Part shown: piece after piece, positions 1 to 8,686 of the stretch
Position numbering within the stretch: the stretch's first letter is position 1
Layout: the number at the start of each line of letters is the position of its first letter
Assembly: GCA_963728475.1 (NCBI GenBank)
Contig: CAVSKL010000001.1
Span: 496,001-560,000, forward strand
Source of the DNA: CAVSKL01 sp963728475 [NCBI: Candidatus Eiseniibacteriota bacterium]
GTDB lineage: Bacteria; Eisenbacteria; RBG-16-71-46; JABDJR01
Direction: 5' to 3'
Length of the DNA: 64,000 nt
Program-made: the position numbers and the translations under genes
The notes under the pieces: model-generated
Databases searched by the model: none
What the model saw: only the letters and a program-made list of their open reading frames with translations
What the model was told of the DNA's origin: nothing

Positions 1-1
1 G

Positions 2-559
2 GGCCGCGGGCGGCTGGGTAGGATGCTCTTTCTCGACCTGGAGACCTGCGGCTTCTCCGGAAACCCCCTCTTCCTCGCCGGGCTCCTGCGGGTGGGTGGC
101 GGGAAAATCGAGGTAACCCAACATTTCGCAAGGGATTACACCGAGGAATCATCGGTGGTGGAAGCCGCCCTCGAGGCGCTGGAAGACCGGCCTCTCCTGG
201 TCACGTTCAACGGAAAGAGCTACGACCTTCCCTTCCTCCGGGACCGCGCGGTCCGGTACGGGCTCCCCCCGGTGGAACCCGCCGGCCACCTGGATCTTCT
301 GCATGCTGCGCGGCGTCGGTGGAAGGACATCCTCCCCGACTGCCGGCTCCAGACCCTGGAGGCCCGGCTCACCGGGCGGCGGCGGGTGGCCGACGTTCCC
401 GGGAGCCAGGTGCCTGAGCGGTACCACGCCTTCGTCCGGGGTGGGCCGGCGATGGAAATGGTGCCGGTGCTTCGTCACAACCTTCTCGATCTGGTCACCC
501 TGGTGGCCATTCTCGGGGCTCTTACGGACGGGCTGCCGGAGCGGGGTCAACCGGGTTAA
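2..559 (+). CDS. YprB-like RNase H-fold exonuclease, 5' partial
   Basis: The frame is open to the left edge, so the gene probably begins outside the window; the first ATG is at 23 without a clear ribosome site. The protein has the DEDD-exonuclease layout of the YprB/RNase H-like family: an FLDLET motif (Asp and Glu ligands) at the start of the visible part, NGKSYDLPFL near residue 60-69 (second Asp), a leucine-rich helix following LQTLEARL, and HNLLDLVTLVAI near the end (last Asp). Relatives have about 100 residues before the FLDLET strand, which also argues for truncation by the window edge. Likely a cytoplasmic metal-dependent nuclease. The substrate is not evident. Confidence 0.75.
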   Translation, partial: GRGRLGRMLFLDLETCGFSGNPLFLAGLLRVGGGKIEVTQHFARDYTEESSVVEAALEALEDRPLLVTFNGKSYDLPFLRDRAVRYGLPPVEPAGHLDLLHAARRRWKDILPDCRLQTLEARLTGRRRVADVPGSQVPERYHAFVRGGPAMEMVPVLRHNLLDLVTLVAILGALTDGLPERGQPG

Positions 560-586
560 ATCTCGGGGCCGCAAGTTGTTTCAGTC

Positions 587-616
587 TTGACACGCCGTGA
601 ACGCCACGGCTACGGT
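587..616 (+). promoter_or_regulatory. candidate sigma-70 promoter for the secreted protein at 714
   Basis: A perfect TTGACA (587-592) is followed after 18 bases by TACGGT (611-616). The -35 is ideal and the -10 is weak (3 of 6). It lies in the 154-base gap between the nuclease and the secreted-protein gene and would give a leader of about 90 bases. Confidence 0.35.
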
Positions 617-713
617 CAATCCATCACAGCCACCGGTCTCTCGCTGGTCGCCGTGTTCACTGTGGCGCGATCCCCAACGCTCTGCGCCCCTGCTTTGAGG
701 AGGAGGGTTCTCC

Positions 714-1535
714 ATGAGACGTGTTCTACTCGTAGGTTTCACCGCGGTGGCGGTCTTCGCCACGACATCGCCGGCTTCGGCCAAGCTCCAGTCCCAGCGG
801 CACGCGAAGATTGGGCTCCAGGCCAAGTCGCACACCGTCAAGTCGTCCACCCTGTGCACCACCTGGTCCCCCGAGGCCATCGGCACCTTCCCGCAGTCCT
901 ACAATACGGCCTCCCCGACCGGCCTGGCCCAGGACGTGTACCTGATGGTCATGCAGGCGCCCGACACCACGCTCGCTATCGCGGCGTTGTCCTGCGGCAT
1001 CGTGTACAACAACAACTCCAGCAACTCGAGGTACTGCGGCTCTCCCGGCCAGGTGCCGCCCGCCTCGGACGCTTACGGGGTGGACGTCTTCGGGTGGACG
1101 CTGTGCACCACCGGTCTCGAATTCACCAACGGGTGCGACCTGAACAACGCCAACACCGAGTGGCCGGAATCGGGCGGCGGCAACCGGATCACCTGGTACG
1201 CGGTCCCCGGCCAGTGCGGTGAGAACGTCATCCAGGGTAAGATCACTGTGTCCGCCGGCGCGTTCTACCTGTACGCCTACGACCAGGACTTCTTCGCCAT
1301 CAGCCCCAACAACAACCTGTTGTCGGGCCCGGGCGAGTTCCAGGTCGCCGACTGCACCGCCGCGATCACCGACCTTTCCTGGCCGAAGAGCGCCGGTTAC
1401 GTCTGGTTCTCGCCGGGCGCAACCATCCAGGGGTGCAACCCCGCGACCGCGCCCACCGACACCCTGGACGGCTCGTGCGACACCGTCCCGGTGAAGAACG
1501 TCGCGACCTGGGGCAAGATCAAGCAGATGTATTGA
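714..1535 (+). CDS. secreted Cys-rich protein with C-terminal TWGKIKQMY tail
   Basis: Not a family I recognise. A strong GAGGAGGAGGG ribosome site sits 6 bases before ATG 714. Residues 1-23 form a signal peptide (ASPASA-type cleavage site). The mature part, about 250 residues, is rich in Asn, Thr, Gly and aromatic residues, with at least ten cysteines, consistent with a disulfide-bonded beta-rich extracytoplasmic protein. The last 18 residues run from a Cys to TWGKIKQMY. The same arrangement ends two other secreted proteins in this window (minus-strand genes ending at 6596 and 55795). No enzymatic motif is visible. The next gene starts 15 bases downstream, so they may be co-transcribed although the products look unrelated. 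Confidence 0.75.
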   Translation: MRRVLLVGFTAVAVFATTSPASAKLQSQRHAKIGLQAKSHTVKSSTLCTTWSPEAIGTFPQSYNTASPTGLAQDVYLMVMQAPDTTLAIAALSCGIVYNNNSSNSRYCGSPGQVPPASDAYGVDVFGWTLCTTGLEFTNGCDLNNANTEWPESGGGNRITWYAVPGQCGENVIQGKITVSAGAFYLYAYDQDFFAISPNNNLLSGPGEFQVADCTAAITDLSWPKSAGYVWFSPGATIQGCNPATAPTDTLDGSCDTVPVKNVATWGKIKQMY

Positions 1536-1550
1536 GCGTCGTAGCGAGAG

Positions 1551-2741
1551 ATGAGGGCCCCGGTGGGCCGCAGTAAGCGCTCAGGGACATCGACCCAGTC
1601 GGTACATGGAGGGCGGGACCGCTCGGCCACAAGCGGTCTCGCCCTTCCTCTTTTTCCGGCCTCGGTCTATGCCTTCGACTCCCTGAAGGACGAGATCGCC
1701 GCCTTCACCGGCGAGAAGCCCGCTTTCATCTACTCCCGTTACGGCCATCCCACCGGTCGCGCGGTGGAGGAGCGCCTTGCCGCGCTGGACCGGACTCCGG
1801 ATTCCGTCCTCTGCGCGAGCGGGATGGCGGCGCTCTCGCTCACCGCGCTCGCCCTGTGCCGGGAGGGCGACCACCTCCTCGCCTCGGCCGAACTCTACGG
1901 GGGCACGGTGGAACTCCTCCGGACGGTGCTCCCGGCGGCGGGAGTGGAGGTGGAGTTCGTCCCGCTGGCGGACCTGGGAACCCTGGGATCGCGGGTCCGG
2001 GAGCGAACCCGGCTGGTGCTGGTCGAGTCCCCCACCAACCCCCTTCTCCGGCTGGTGGACTTCGAGGCGCTGTTCGGGGGCCTGGGCACCCCCCGCCCGG
2101 CGGTGGCGCTCGATGCCACCTTCGGCACCCCTCTCGGCCAAGACGCCCCCGAGGCCGGCTTCGACCTGGTGATCCACAGTGCCACCAAGTTCCTGGGCGG
2201 GCACGACGATCTGGTGGCAGGCGTGGTCTCGGGCCGGCGCGAGCTGCTGGACCCGATTCGCGAGCGCCGGCGGATCCTGGGGGCCAACTGCGACCCGCAG
2301 ACCGCGTGGCTCCTGGAACGCGGCATGAAGACCCTGGCTCTCCGCTGGGAGCGGCAGTGCGCCAACGCGCTCGCCCTGGCCCGCCGCCTGGAGGCGCACC
2401 CGCGGGTGGCTCGGGTCCACTACCCAGGTCTCGAATCCCATCCCCAGCACGATCTGGCGCGCCGGCAGATGCACGCGTTCGGGGCGGTGCTGGCGTTCGA
2501 GGTCCCGGGCGGGGGCGCGGAAGCAGAGCGGGCGATGGACCGGCTCCGGCTGATCGCGCGAGCCCCGAGCCTCGGCGGCGTGGAGAGCATGGCGCTTCAC
2601 CCCGCCACCTCCTCCCACCGGGGGCTGAGCCCGGAGGAGCGGGCGGCGATCGGAATCGCCGACGGCCTCATCCGGCTCAGCGTGGGAATCGAGGACGAGC
2701 CCGACCTCTGGGCCGACATGGAAGAGGCGCTCCGGATCTAG
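1551..2741 (+). CDS. PLP-dependent trans-sulfuration enzyme (cystathionine gamma-lyase/synthase family)
   Basis: A 396-residue Cys/Met-metabolism PLP enzyme, the usual family length. Diagnostic segments in order: TQSVHGGRD near the N-terminus, SRYGHPTGRAVEERLAALD, the YGGT loop, ESPTNPLLRLVD, LDATFGTPL, the PLP-lysine segment SATKFLGGHDDLVAG, and the C-terminal SLGGVESMALHPATSSH substrate-binding stretch. The family catalyses gamma-replacement or gamma/beta-elimination on homoserine esters, cystathionine, homocysteine or methionine. Sequence alone does not separate cystathionine gamma-synthase, gamma-lyase, O-acylhomoserine sulfhydrylase or methionine gamma-lyase. Start ATG 1551 has only a weak GCGAGAG site. 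No other methionine or cysteine gene is adjacent. Confidence 0.85.
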   Translation: MRAPVGRSKRSGTSTQSVHGGRDRSATSGLALPLFPASVYAFDSLKDEIAAFTGEKPAFIYSRYGHPTGRAVEERLAALDRTPDSVLCASGMAALSLTALALCREGDHLLASAELYGGTVELLRTVLPAAGVEVEFVPLADLGTLGSRVRERTRLVLVESPTNPLLRLVDFEALFGGLGTPRPAVALDATFGTPLGQDAPEAGFDLVIHSATKFLGGHDDLVAGVVSGRRELLDPIRERRRILGANCDPQTAWLLERGMKTLALRWERQCANALALARRLEAHPRVARVHYPGLESHPQHDLARRQMHAFGAVLAFEVPGGGAEAERAMDRLRLIARAPSLGGVESMALHPATSSHRGLSPEERAAIGIADGLIRLSVGIEDEPDLWADMEEALRI

Positions 2742-2841
2742 CTAGCCGCGCTCGGGCGGCGGGCGGGGGGCGGCCTGCGCCGGGCCGCGGGGGCATGCGA
2801 TCCGCGATGAGGTCACCCCCGGCACACGGCACGCCGGCCGG

Positions 2842-5598
2842 TCAGCGCAGCCGGACCATCCGCAGCGTCTTAAGGTAGCCGCCCGCCCGCATCCGGTAGA
2901 AGTAGATGCCGGGTGCGGTCTCCTCGCCGTTCGCAGCCCGCCCGTCCCACTCCATCCCCAGGATCCCGGCTCCGGCGTGGCCGGTGAACCGTCGCACCAC
3001 CCGGCCGGCCAGGTCGTACACGGTGAGGTCGTAGTCCGACTCGCGCGGCATGGCGAACTCGATCCGGGTCGTTCCCTGGAATGGGTTGGGCCGGTTCTGG
3101 GCCAGCAGAAACCGGGCGGGGAGGCCGGATCCGCCGACCCCGGTGGTCGCGTCCTGGTAGAGGAATCCTCCGGGGAGGACGGTGGTCACGCTGTCCACGC
3201 TCACCGCCACGTCCACCAGCCCGGTGTCGGGAGCGGCGGGAAGGGTGCAGGTCAGCACCGTCTGGCTCAACACGGTCAGGTCCGAGGCCTCGGCGCCGCC
3301 CACGGTGACCGACCGGGCCACGCCGGAGCCCTCCGTCCCGAAGTTCTGGCCCTGGATGGTGAGATGTACGCCGCCGTAGGTCGGACCCGAGCCGGGGGTC
3401 ACCGCGGCGACCTGGGGCGGGTCGAGGTAGGTGAAGGCATCCGGGTAGACGAAAGCGTTCGGAGGGGTGGCCACGCCGACCAGCAGCCCGACGTAGATGG
3501 CCCCTCCGCCCCCGCCGCCACTCCCGTAGGAGCGGCAGACGATGGATCCGGGGGCCGAGCAGAGCACAGTGGCGGTGTCGCCGTCCATGGTGACCAGCGG
3601 CGAGAGCCCGAAATTGGACCCCTGGATGGTGAGGAGGGTGCCGCCGGAGACCCGGCCTTCCGAGGGGCTGACCGAGGCGATGGCCGGATCAAGGGCGGCG
3701 TCGTAGGTCAGGCCGAGATGGTTGGACCGGAGGTCCCCGGCGCGGACCACCAGCACCCCCCCACCTCCGCCGCCGCCGCCGTGGCCGGGCGGAAGCACGC
3801 AATCTTCCTGGTCGGGAATCTCGCCGTTCTTGAACGTCTCGTAGCCGTCCACCCGGACGCTGGCCCCGGGGGGGAAGTTGCTCCCGCTGATGGTGAGTAC
3901 CGTCCCTCCCGAGATCGACACCGAGCTGGGGCTGATCGAGCTGATCACCGGCCCGGAGAAAGACATGAGGGACGAGCCGGTCCCGCCTCCCGAACCGGTC
4001 ACGCTCACCTCCTTGCTGGAGGAGAGCTGGTCCGGGGGGATGTTGCACACGATCTGGGTCCGGGAACTCGTGAGCGGCTCCACCGCGTCGGCACCCACCA
4101 GCACCTGGGGCGAGGCGGGGAAGTAGCCGGAAATGGTGATCACCGTCCCCCCGGCATGGTCGCCGGAAGAGGGGGAAATGCCGGTCAGGGACGGCGCCTC
4201 GTAGTCCAGGGACGCGGAGGACGAGGCCAGCCCGTCCACTTCCACCCCCAGCGGCATCGAGGTCCCGGCGCCGGCGTCGGGGGCGACGAAGGTGAGCTGG
4301 GTGTCGGACGAGGTGGCCGGAGTCAGGTTTCCGCTCGATCCGAAGTACACCGAGGGGCTGCCCGCTCCGGTGGGATTGAAGTTCGCACCGCTGACGGTGA
4401 CCAGCACTCCGCCTCGCACCGGGCCCCCCGAGGTCACCGAGGCGATGGCCGGCGGGGAGGAACCCGGCACCTTGGGGTCGTAGGTGAGGGCGGAATGGAG
4501 AGTGTCGTCGACACCGTCCACGCGCACGACCACGTCCACCGAGACCACCGCGGCCGGGTCGGGGCTGGGGGGCGCGGTGATGCGAAGCGCCTCGGGCGCC
4601 ATCCAGCGCACCGGGCCCACGCCGCTGGTGTCGGCCTTGGCCTGGCGGGTGAGGGCGTCGTCATCGGGCCCGAAATTCTCACCGTTGATGGTGATGACGG
4701 TCCCGCCCCCGGGGGAGGCGGTGGCGGGGGAGATGCCGGAGATCGAGGGGGGCGAGAGATAGCTGAAGACGGCGGGTGGAGAGGCCAGCCCCCCGCTCAC
4801 CACCACCAGGTCCTGGTCGCCCGCGGCACCGGGAGGCGCGACCACCACCATGCGGGACGACGAGGAGGAGACCACCGGCGCGGCCTGGCCGCCTACCAGG
4901 CACGCCGCGCCCTGCCCGAAGTTCTCGCCGACAATGGTGATGTGGGTACCACCGGCGGCCCGGCCCGCAGCGGGGCTCACCGAAACCACCAGCGGGCCCT
5001 GGTCGTAGGAGAAATCGGCGGTGTTGGAGGACAGGCCGGTGGAGGCGACGAGCGCGATCAACCCCCCGCCACCCCCGCCGCCGTAGCTCGCACCACGAGT
5101 GCCGGCGCTCCGCGGCGCCAGGCAGACCACCTGCGTGTCGGAGCTGCCGAGGATCGGGGCCTCGGCCACGCCGAAATAGACCTTGGGGGAGCTGCCGAAG
5201 CTCGACCCGGAAATGGTGATGGAGATGCCGCCGGTCTGGGGGCAGCTTGAGGGGGTCACCGAGCTGATCCACGGCCCCTCGTAGTCGTAGCTTACCGCGC
5301 TGCTGCTCCCGTCCCCGTTTAGCACCCGGACCGAGGCCGGCCCCGAGGCGCTGGAGGGCGGGGTGTCCACCACCAGGGTGGTGTCGTCGGCGAAGAGGGT
5401 CGGCGCGAACCGGCCGCCCACGAAGGCGCGCGGCGCGCAGCCGAAGTTCGACCCGCGGATGGTGAGAATCATGCCGCCCCCGCGCTGGCCGGCGCTCGGC
5501 TCGATGCCGGTCACCGAGGGCACGGCGGCATGAGCGATTTGAGGGACGGCGAGGGTCGCGAGTAGAAATACGGAGGAGGGCAAGGCATGCAAACGCAT
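2842..5598 (-). CDS. secreted nine-IPT/TIG-repeat protein with FlgD-like C-terminal Ig domain
   Basis: 918 residues. A signal peptide (residues 1-24, ending IAHA) is followed by nine IPT/TIG Ig-like repeats of about 80-90 residues. Each has the pattern I-x-x-[IV]-x-P-x-x-G ... GGT-x-[IL]-T-I-x-G-x-N-F. The last ~90 residues are a FlgD/type IX-like domain (RPNPFQGTTRIEF, VYDLAGRVVRRF, GIYFYRMRAGG). Three repeats carry long glycine runs (7 or 8 consecutive Gly) in the same loop. Likely a cell-surface or secreted adhesin or structural protein exported via Sec and then a C-terminal-domain pathway. GGAG lies 9 bases before ATG 5598. A candidate promoter with an overlapping inverted repeat is just upstream. 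It is convergent with the PLP enzyme; the ~100-base gap holds nothing clear. Confidence 0.85.
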   Translation of the reverse strand: MRLHALPSSVFLLATLAVPQIAHAAVPSVTGIEPSAGQRGGGMILTIRGSNFGCAPRAFVGGRFAPTLFADDTTLVVDTPPSSASGPASVRVLNGDGSSSAVSYDYEGPWISSVTPSSCPQTGGISITISGSSFGSSPKVYFGVAEAPILGSSDTQVVCLAPRSAGTRGASYGGGGGGGLIALVASTGLSSNTADFSYDQGPLVVSVSPAAGRAAGGTHITIVGENFGQGAACLVGGQAAPVVSSSSSRMVVVAPPGAAGDQDLVVVSGGLASPPAVFSYLSPPSISGISPATASPGGGTVITINGENFGPDDDALTRQAKADTSGVGPVRWMAPEALRITAPPSPDPAAVVSVDVVVRVDGVDDTLHSALTYDPKVPGSSPPAIASVTSGGPVRGGVLVTVSGANFNPTGAGSPSVYFGSSGNLTPATSSDTQLTFVAPDAGAGTSMPLGVEVDGLASSSASLDYEAPSLTGISPSSGDHAGGTVITISGYFPASPQVLVGADAVEPLTSSRTQIVCNIPPDQLSSSKEVSVTGSGGGTGSSLMSFSGPVISSISPSSVSISGGTVLTISGSNFPPGASVRVDGYETFKNGEIPDQEDCVLPPGHGGGGGGGGVLVVRAGDLRSNHLGLTYDAALDPAIASVSPSEGRVSGGTLLTIQGSNFGLSPLVTMDGDTATVLCSAPGSIVCRSYGSGGGGGGAIYVGLLVGVATPPNAFVYPDAFTYLDPPQVAAVTPGSGPTYGGVHLTIQGQNFGTEGSGVARSVTVGGAEASDLTVLSQTVLTCTLPAAPDTGLVDVAVSVDSVTTVLPGGFLYQDATTGVGGSGLPARFLLAQNRPNPFQGTTRIEFAMPRESDYDLTVYDLAGRVVRRFTGHAGAGILGMEWDGRAANGEETAPGIYFYRMRAGGYLKTLRMVRLR

Positions 5599-5647
5599 GG
5601 GGTGGTTCTCCGGGGGGTGCGCGCACAGTGAGATGCAAGCGACTGAA

Positions 5648-5677
5648 ATTGTAATGTATTTTCAGTCCACCTGCCAG
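5648..5677 (-). promoter_or_regulatory. promoter for the IPT-repeat gene, with overlapping 8-bp inverted repeat
   Basis: On the minus strand, CTGGCA (5672-5677) is separated by 18 bases from TACAAT (5648-5653, 5 of 6 to the -10 consensus). The start of transcription would be near 5641, about 43 bases before the ATG. A perfect inverted repeat GACTGAAA (5641-5648) / TTTCAGTC (5660-5667) with 11 bases between covers the -10 and start point. It is well placed for an operator or an early RNA hairpin. Confidence 0.45.
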
Positions 5678-6532
5678 AGCGATTTCTTTCGGGAATTCTT
5701 GGGGTTTCCGAGACATGACCGGGCACCCGCAACCCCGGCGATGCGTGCCGGCACTCCATCGCTTCCAGGCCGGCGGACTGCCGGCGCCGGCCGGACGTTG
5801 TCTCGATCCCACCGATACGGGGGAGCCTGCCGAGCCGGCCGCTGTCGGTTTCGGCGTCGGGGAGCGGGACCGCCCGGTTGCGATCCGGGTCGCCGGGCCA
5901 TCTGTGCCGTGGCCGTGGCCGTGGCCCCAACTCCCGGACCGACGAGCCCCCGTCGGCGGCCGGCGGGGACTCGACCGATGTCACCGCTTCACCCCGGGCG
6001 CCGGTTGCCGGGGAACGCCGGGAAAGCCAATGTGTTCAACGCGCTGCGTGAATACTTCCGAACCCGGTCGATTCGGCACGCTGTGTGCATTATCGAATGA
6101 CCGTTCCGGCAACGGCGCTCCACCGAACCAGCGCTTGGCCGGACGGCCGACGGTCCTCCAGTCGCAAGGCAAACCAAAGGCCGAGACCGAAAAAACAGAA
6201 GCTGAGACGAACGACGATTTCGGGGGTGGGACCCTGAGGTCGGGGGAGCTCTTAATGGACGGGGGGAGCTCTCTCGAGTGGGCACAAACGATGCCGGTGG
6301 GAGCCTCGGGGCCCCACTCCCGATTCGTTCGCCGGGTTGACGCGCGACCGGCCGCCGCGCAACCGATTTAACTTGTTTCTAAAAACCCGGCTACTTCACA
6401 GTGCCGTAATTACTTAGCCCGCCAGCCCCTCCGGGGGCGGCCCCATTGCCCTGCGCAAGGTCCTTTCGCGCTCCCTGTTGCTCGTAAGCCTCATGGCCCG
6501 GCCCTTCGCGTCCGGGCGTTCCGGCACACGGC
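5678..6532. other. gene-free region of about 850 bases
   Basis: No frame here has a ribosome site, a recognisable family or neighbour-like codon use. The first 700 bases are G+C-rich with a GTGGCC triplication near 5908-5925. The part near 6361-6420 is locally A+T-rich with no gene reading out of it. It may be decayed coding sequence, but nothing supports a specific function. Confidence 0.5.
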
Positions 6533-6566
6533 AGGACGCCACGGACCTTGCGGCCCGTGGCGTCCT
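6533..6566 (-). terminator. hairpin terminator of the secreted protein ending at 6596
   Basis: A perfect 12-bp stem, AGGACGCCACGG (6533-6544) with CCGTGGCGTCCT (6555-6566) and a 10-base loop, lies 29 bases past the minus-strand stop codon. There is no strong U-run, so it may act as an RNA 3'-end stabiliser or a weak terminator. Confidence 0.55.
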
Positions 6567-6595
6567 GGGTACCGGCCGGCTGCGATCAGAGGCGA

Positions 6596-7309
6596 TCAGT
6601 GATAAAGGGACTTCAGGAGCCCGAACGTGGCCGGCCTGGTGGGGACGGTGCAATCGGTGATGTCGATCGTCACCGAGTAGATCACCCCGCTCACCACGAA
6701 GGCGGCATCGCGGTTGTACACCTGCAGCTGGTTCGCGCCGCAGTGGATGAGGGACGAAACGTCGATCCCGCCGGCGGTGTTGGGTACGGCGTAGCTGCCC
6801 GCGGTGATGCTCGGGCTCACCGGAACTCCGTTGATGTAGACGCCGTCGAGATTCGGGCCGCCGTAGATTCCGTCGCCGAGGGCGTCGTCGGTCGCCCAGC
6901 AGAACGTCATGGTGGCGGAATGAATGCAGCAGGTCGCCACGTCGAAGGTCTGGCAGTAGAGCGCGGAGGCCGGCGTGCCCACGGGATCGGTGCCGATCCA
7001 CTGGGCCAGAGGATCACAGGGAAGCTGCTGCAGCCAGGCCGGGTAGGCGGGGATGACCAGGGCAGGGCGGCCGCCGCACGCCGCGGCAAAGTCCGAGGGG
7101 CCGAACAGGAGCGGGGAGAGGGGCGTTCCCCCGGTCCCCACCAGCATGTTGATCTGCGGGTCGGGGTTGCCCTGAGGCGCGTTCCCGCTCCGCAGGACGA
7201 CGACTTCCGCGGCCGCCGCCGGGCTCACGCCGGCGGTCGCGATCACGCAGGAACTCAAGGCCAGGGCGACCGCAAGGGCACGAACCGCACCGAGACGGAT
7301 CTCTATCAT
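6596..7309 (-). CDS. secreted protein with C-terminal TFGLLKSLYH tail
   Basis: Start chosen at ATG 7309 because AGAGGTGA lies 7 bases upstream and the reading then begins directly with a signal peptide (MIEIRLGAVRALAV ... SPAAAA). Longer in-frame starts would add 45 residues of unlikely sequence. The 237-residue product is beta-rich with paired cysteines and contains AVPNTAGGIDVSSLIH followed by VYNRDAAFVVSG, resembling a carbohydrate-binding or jelly-roll-type fold; no enzyme motif is seen. It ends in CTVPTRPATFGLLKSLYH, matching the tail of the genes ending at 1535 and 55795. A hairpin follows the stop codon and a candidate promoter precedes the start. Confidence 0.7.
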   Translation of the reverse strand: MIEIRLGAVRALAVALALSSCVIATAGVSPAAAAEVVVLRSGNAPQGNPDPQINMLVGTGGTPLSPLLFGPSDFAAACGGRPALVIPAYPAWLQQLPCDPLAQWIGTDPVGTPASALYCQTFDVATCCIHSATMTFCWATDDALGDGIYGGPNLDGVYINGVPVSPSITAGSYAVPNTAGGIDVSSLIHCGANQLQVYNRDAAFVVSGVIYSVTIDITDCTVPTRPATFGLLKSLYH

Positions 7310-7415
7310 GGCCATCACCTCTGTGGTTGGGGACGGGACGGGAAGGAGAGAGGAACGTGGCGTGACCGGAAATGAGTTTTTCAGTGCCTTCCGGCTGGAC
7401 TCATGTCCGGCCGGA

Positions 7416-7444
7416 AGTATGATCGGAAGGATATTCGCGGACAA
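7416..7444 (-). promoter_or_regulatory. candidate promoter for the secreted protein starting at 7309
   Basis: On the minus strand TTGTCC (7439-7444) is 17 bases from CATACT (7416-7421), each one or two changes from consensus. The site lies in a locally A+T-rich patch and would give a leader of about 100 bases. The remaining gap up to 7671 shows no gene. Confidence 0.35.
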
Positions 7445-7671
7445 GTCGAATCGTTTTAAATTTAATGACCATTGCGGGGGTGGACGGAGTGCGGCGGAAG
7501 CGCGGTCCGAACGCCCGATCTCATGACTCCACGGTGACTTAACTCCTCTGTCCCGCTCCAGAGTGCTCCCGGTGGTCCTCTTTTCGCTGGCCGATCGAGC
7601 CGCGCTGGGATACCGTCTTCTACACCTGTCGTTGGAACGCCCCTCCGTCCAACCCCCGGAATGGAGGCCCC

Positions 7672-8652
7672 ATGCCCCGCCCGTACCCGGTCGCTCTGGT
7701 CCTCGCCCTGACCGCGCTCGTCCTGCTCACCACCGCCGCCTCGGCGCAACAGGTGGCGGACTCGAGCTTCGTGAGCCACCTCGACCATCCCGCGTACCCG
7801 CCGGGCCGGGGCCCGCTGATCCTGATCGACGGAGGCCACCACGAGTTTCACACCGCCGGCGGGCGGTACTGGCCCTTCGCGCAGCTGCTCCGGACCGACG
7901 GCTACCGGGTGCGGGGCTCGGACGGTCCCGTCAACGCGGCCTCGCTCCGGGGCTCGGGCCTTCTCGTCATCGCCAACGCCCAGGCGGCGGCCAACGTGGG
8001 CGGGGCGGACTGGGTGCTCCCGGTGGAGGCGGCCTTCGACTCGGCCGAGGTGGCCGCGGTGGCCCAATGGGTGCGGGAGGGCGGTGCGCTTCTCCTCATC
8101 GCCGACCACATGCCCTTCCCCGGGGCGGTGGAGGACCTGGCCGCCGCCTTCGGCTTCCACCTGATGGACGGGTTCCTGGCCGCGGGCCCGGCCCTCTCCG
8201 AGATGGACTTCGACTTCGCCCGCCCCGGCGCCCACGCCCCCGAAACCGCCTACGTGGCCGGCACCCTCGCCGACCACCCGATCACTCGAGGCGCCGGCAA
8301 GGACCAGGACATCCCCTTCGTCCGCGCCTTCACCGGCGAGGCGTTCCGCATTCCCAAGGACGCGGTGAGCCTCTACACCGTCCGGGCCCCCGCCGCCGTC
8401 CTCTTTCCCACCGTAGCCTGGGAGTTCTCCAAGCTCACCCCCAACACGTCGGCGGAGGGTCTCTCCCAGGGAGCGGTGCGGGAATTCGGGAAGGGGAAGG
8501 TGGCGGTATTCGGCGAGGCCGCGGAGTTCACCGCCCAGCTCGCCGGCCCCAACCGGATCCCGATCGGCATGAATGACCCCTCCGCCCCCTACAACAGGCA
8601 GTTCGTGCTCAACCTGGTGCACTGGCTCACGGGAGCGTCCCCCGGGAAGTGA
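7672..8652 (+). CDS. secreted GATase1-like (type 1 glutamine amidotransferase-fold) protein
   Basis: ATG 7672 follows GGAGGCCCC directly. Residues 1-25 form a signal peptide ending ASAQQ. The 326-residue protein resembles the DUF4350/GATase1-like class: an early strand with DGGHHEFHTAGGRY, then LLRTDGYRV, LLVIANAQ, WVREGGALLLIADHMPFPGA, and a final GKGKVAVFGEAAEFTAQ segment with a C-terminal LNLVHWLTG helix. This looks like an extracytoplasmic Rossmann-like domain; I see no classical Cys-His-Glu amidase triad, so binding rather than glutaminase activity is more likely. It is convergent with the esterase gene, with 34 bases between stop codons. Confidence 0.65.
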   Translation: MPRPYPVALVLALTALVLLTTAASAQQVADSSFVSHLDHPAYPPGRGPLILIDGGHHEFHTAGGRYWPFAQLLRTDGYRVRGSDGPVNAASLRGSGLLVIANAQAAANVGGADWVLPVEAAFDSAEVAAVAQWVREGGALLLIADHMPFPGAVEDLAAAFGFHLMDGFLAAGPALSEMDFDFARPGAHAPETAYVAGTLADHPITRGAGKDQDIPFVRAFTGEAFRIPKDAVSLYTVRAPAAVLFPTVAWEFSKLTPNTSAEGLSQGAVREFGKGKVAVFGEAAEFTAQLAGPNRIPIGMNDPSAPYNRQFVLNLVHWLTGASPGK

Positions 8653-8686
8653 TGTCCCGCCGGACGCCCCCGGAGGCGAAGGACGC

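Noticed and set aside
2977-5250. 757-codon open frame opposite the IPT-repeat gene
   Set aside because: Repeats in it mirror the IPT repeats on the other strand; no independent support.
5715-6371. 218-codon plus-strand frame in the gene-free region
   Set aside because: No ribosome site, no domain, irregular composition; not enough to call a gene.
6414-7001. 195-codon Arg-rich minus-strand frame
   Set aside because: Overlaps the secreted-protein gene ending at 6596 and its terminator in a different frame; no motif.
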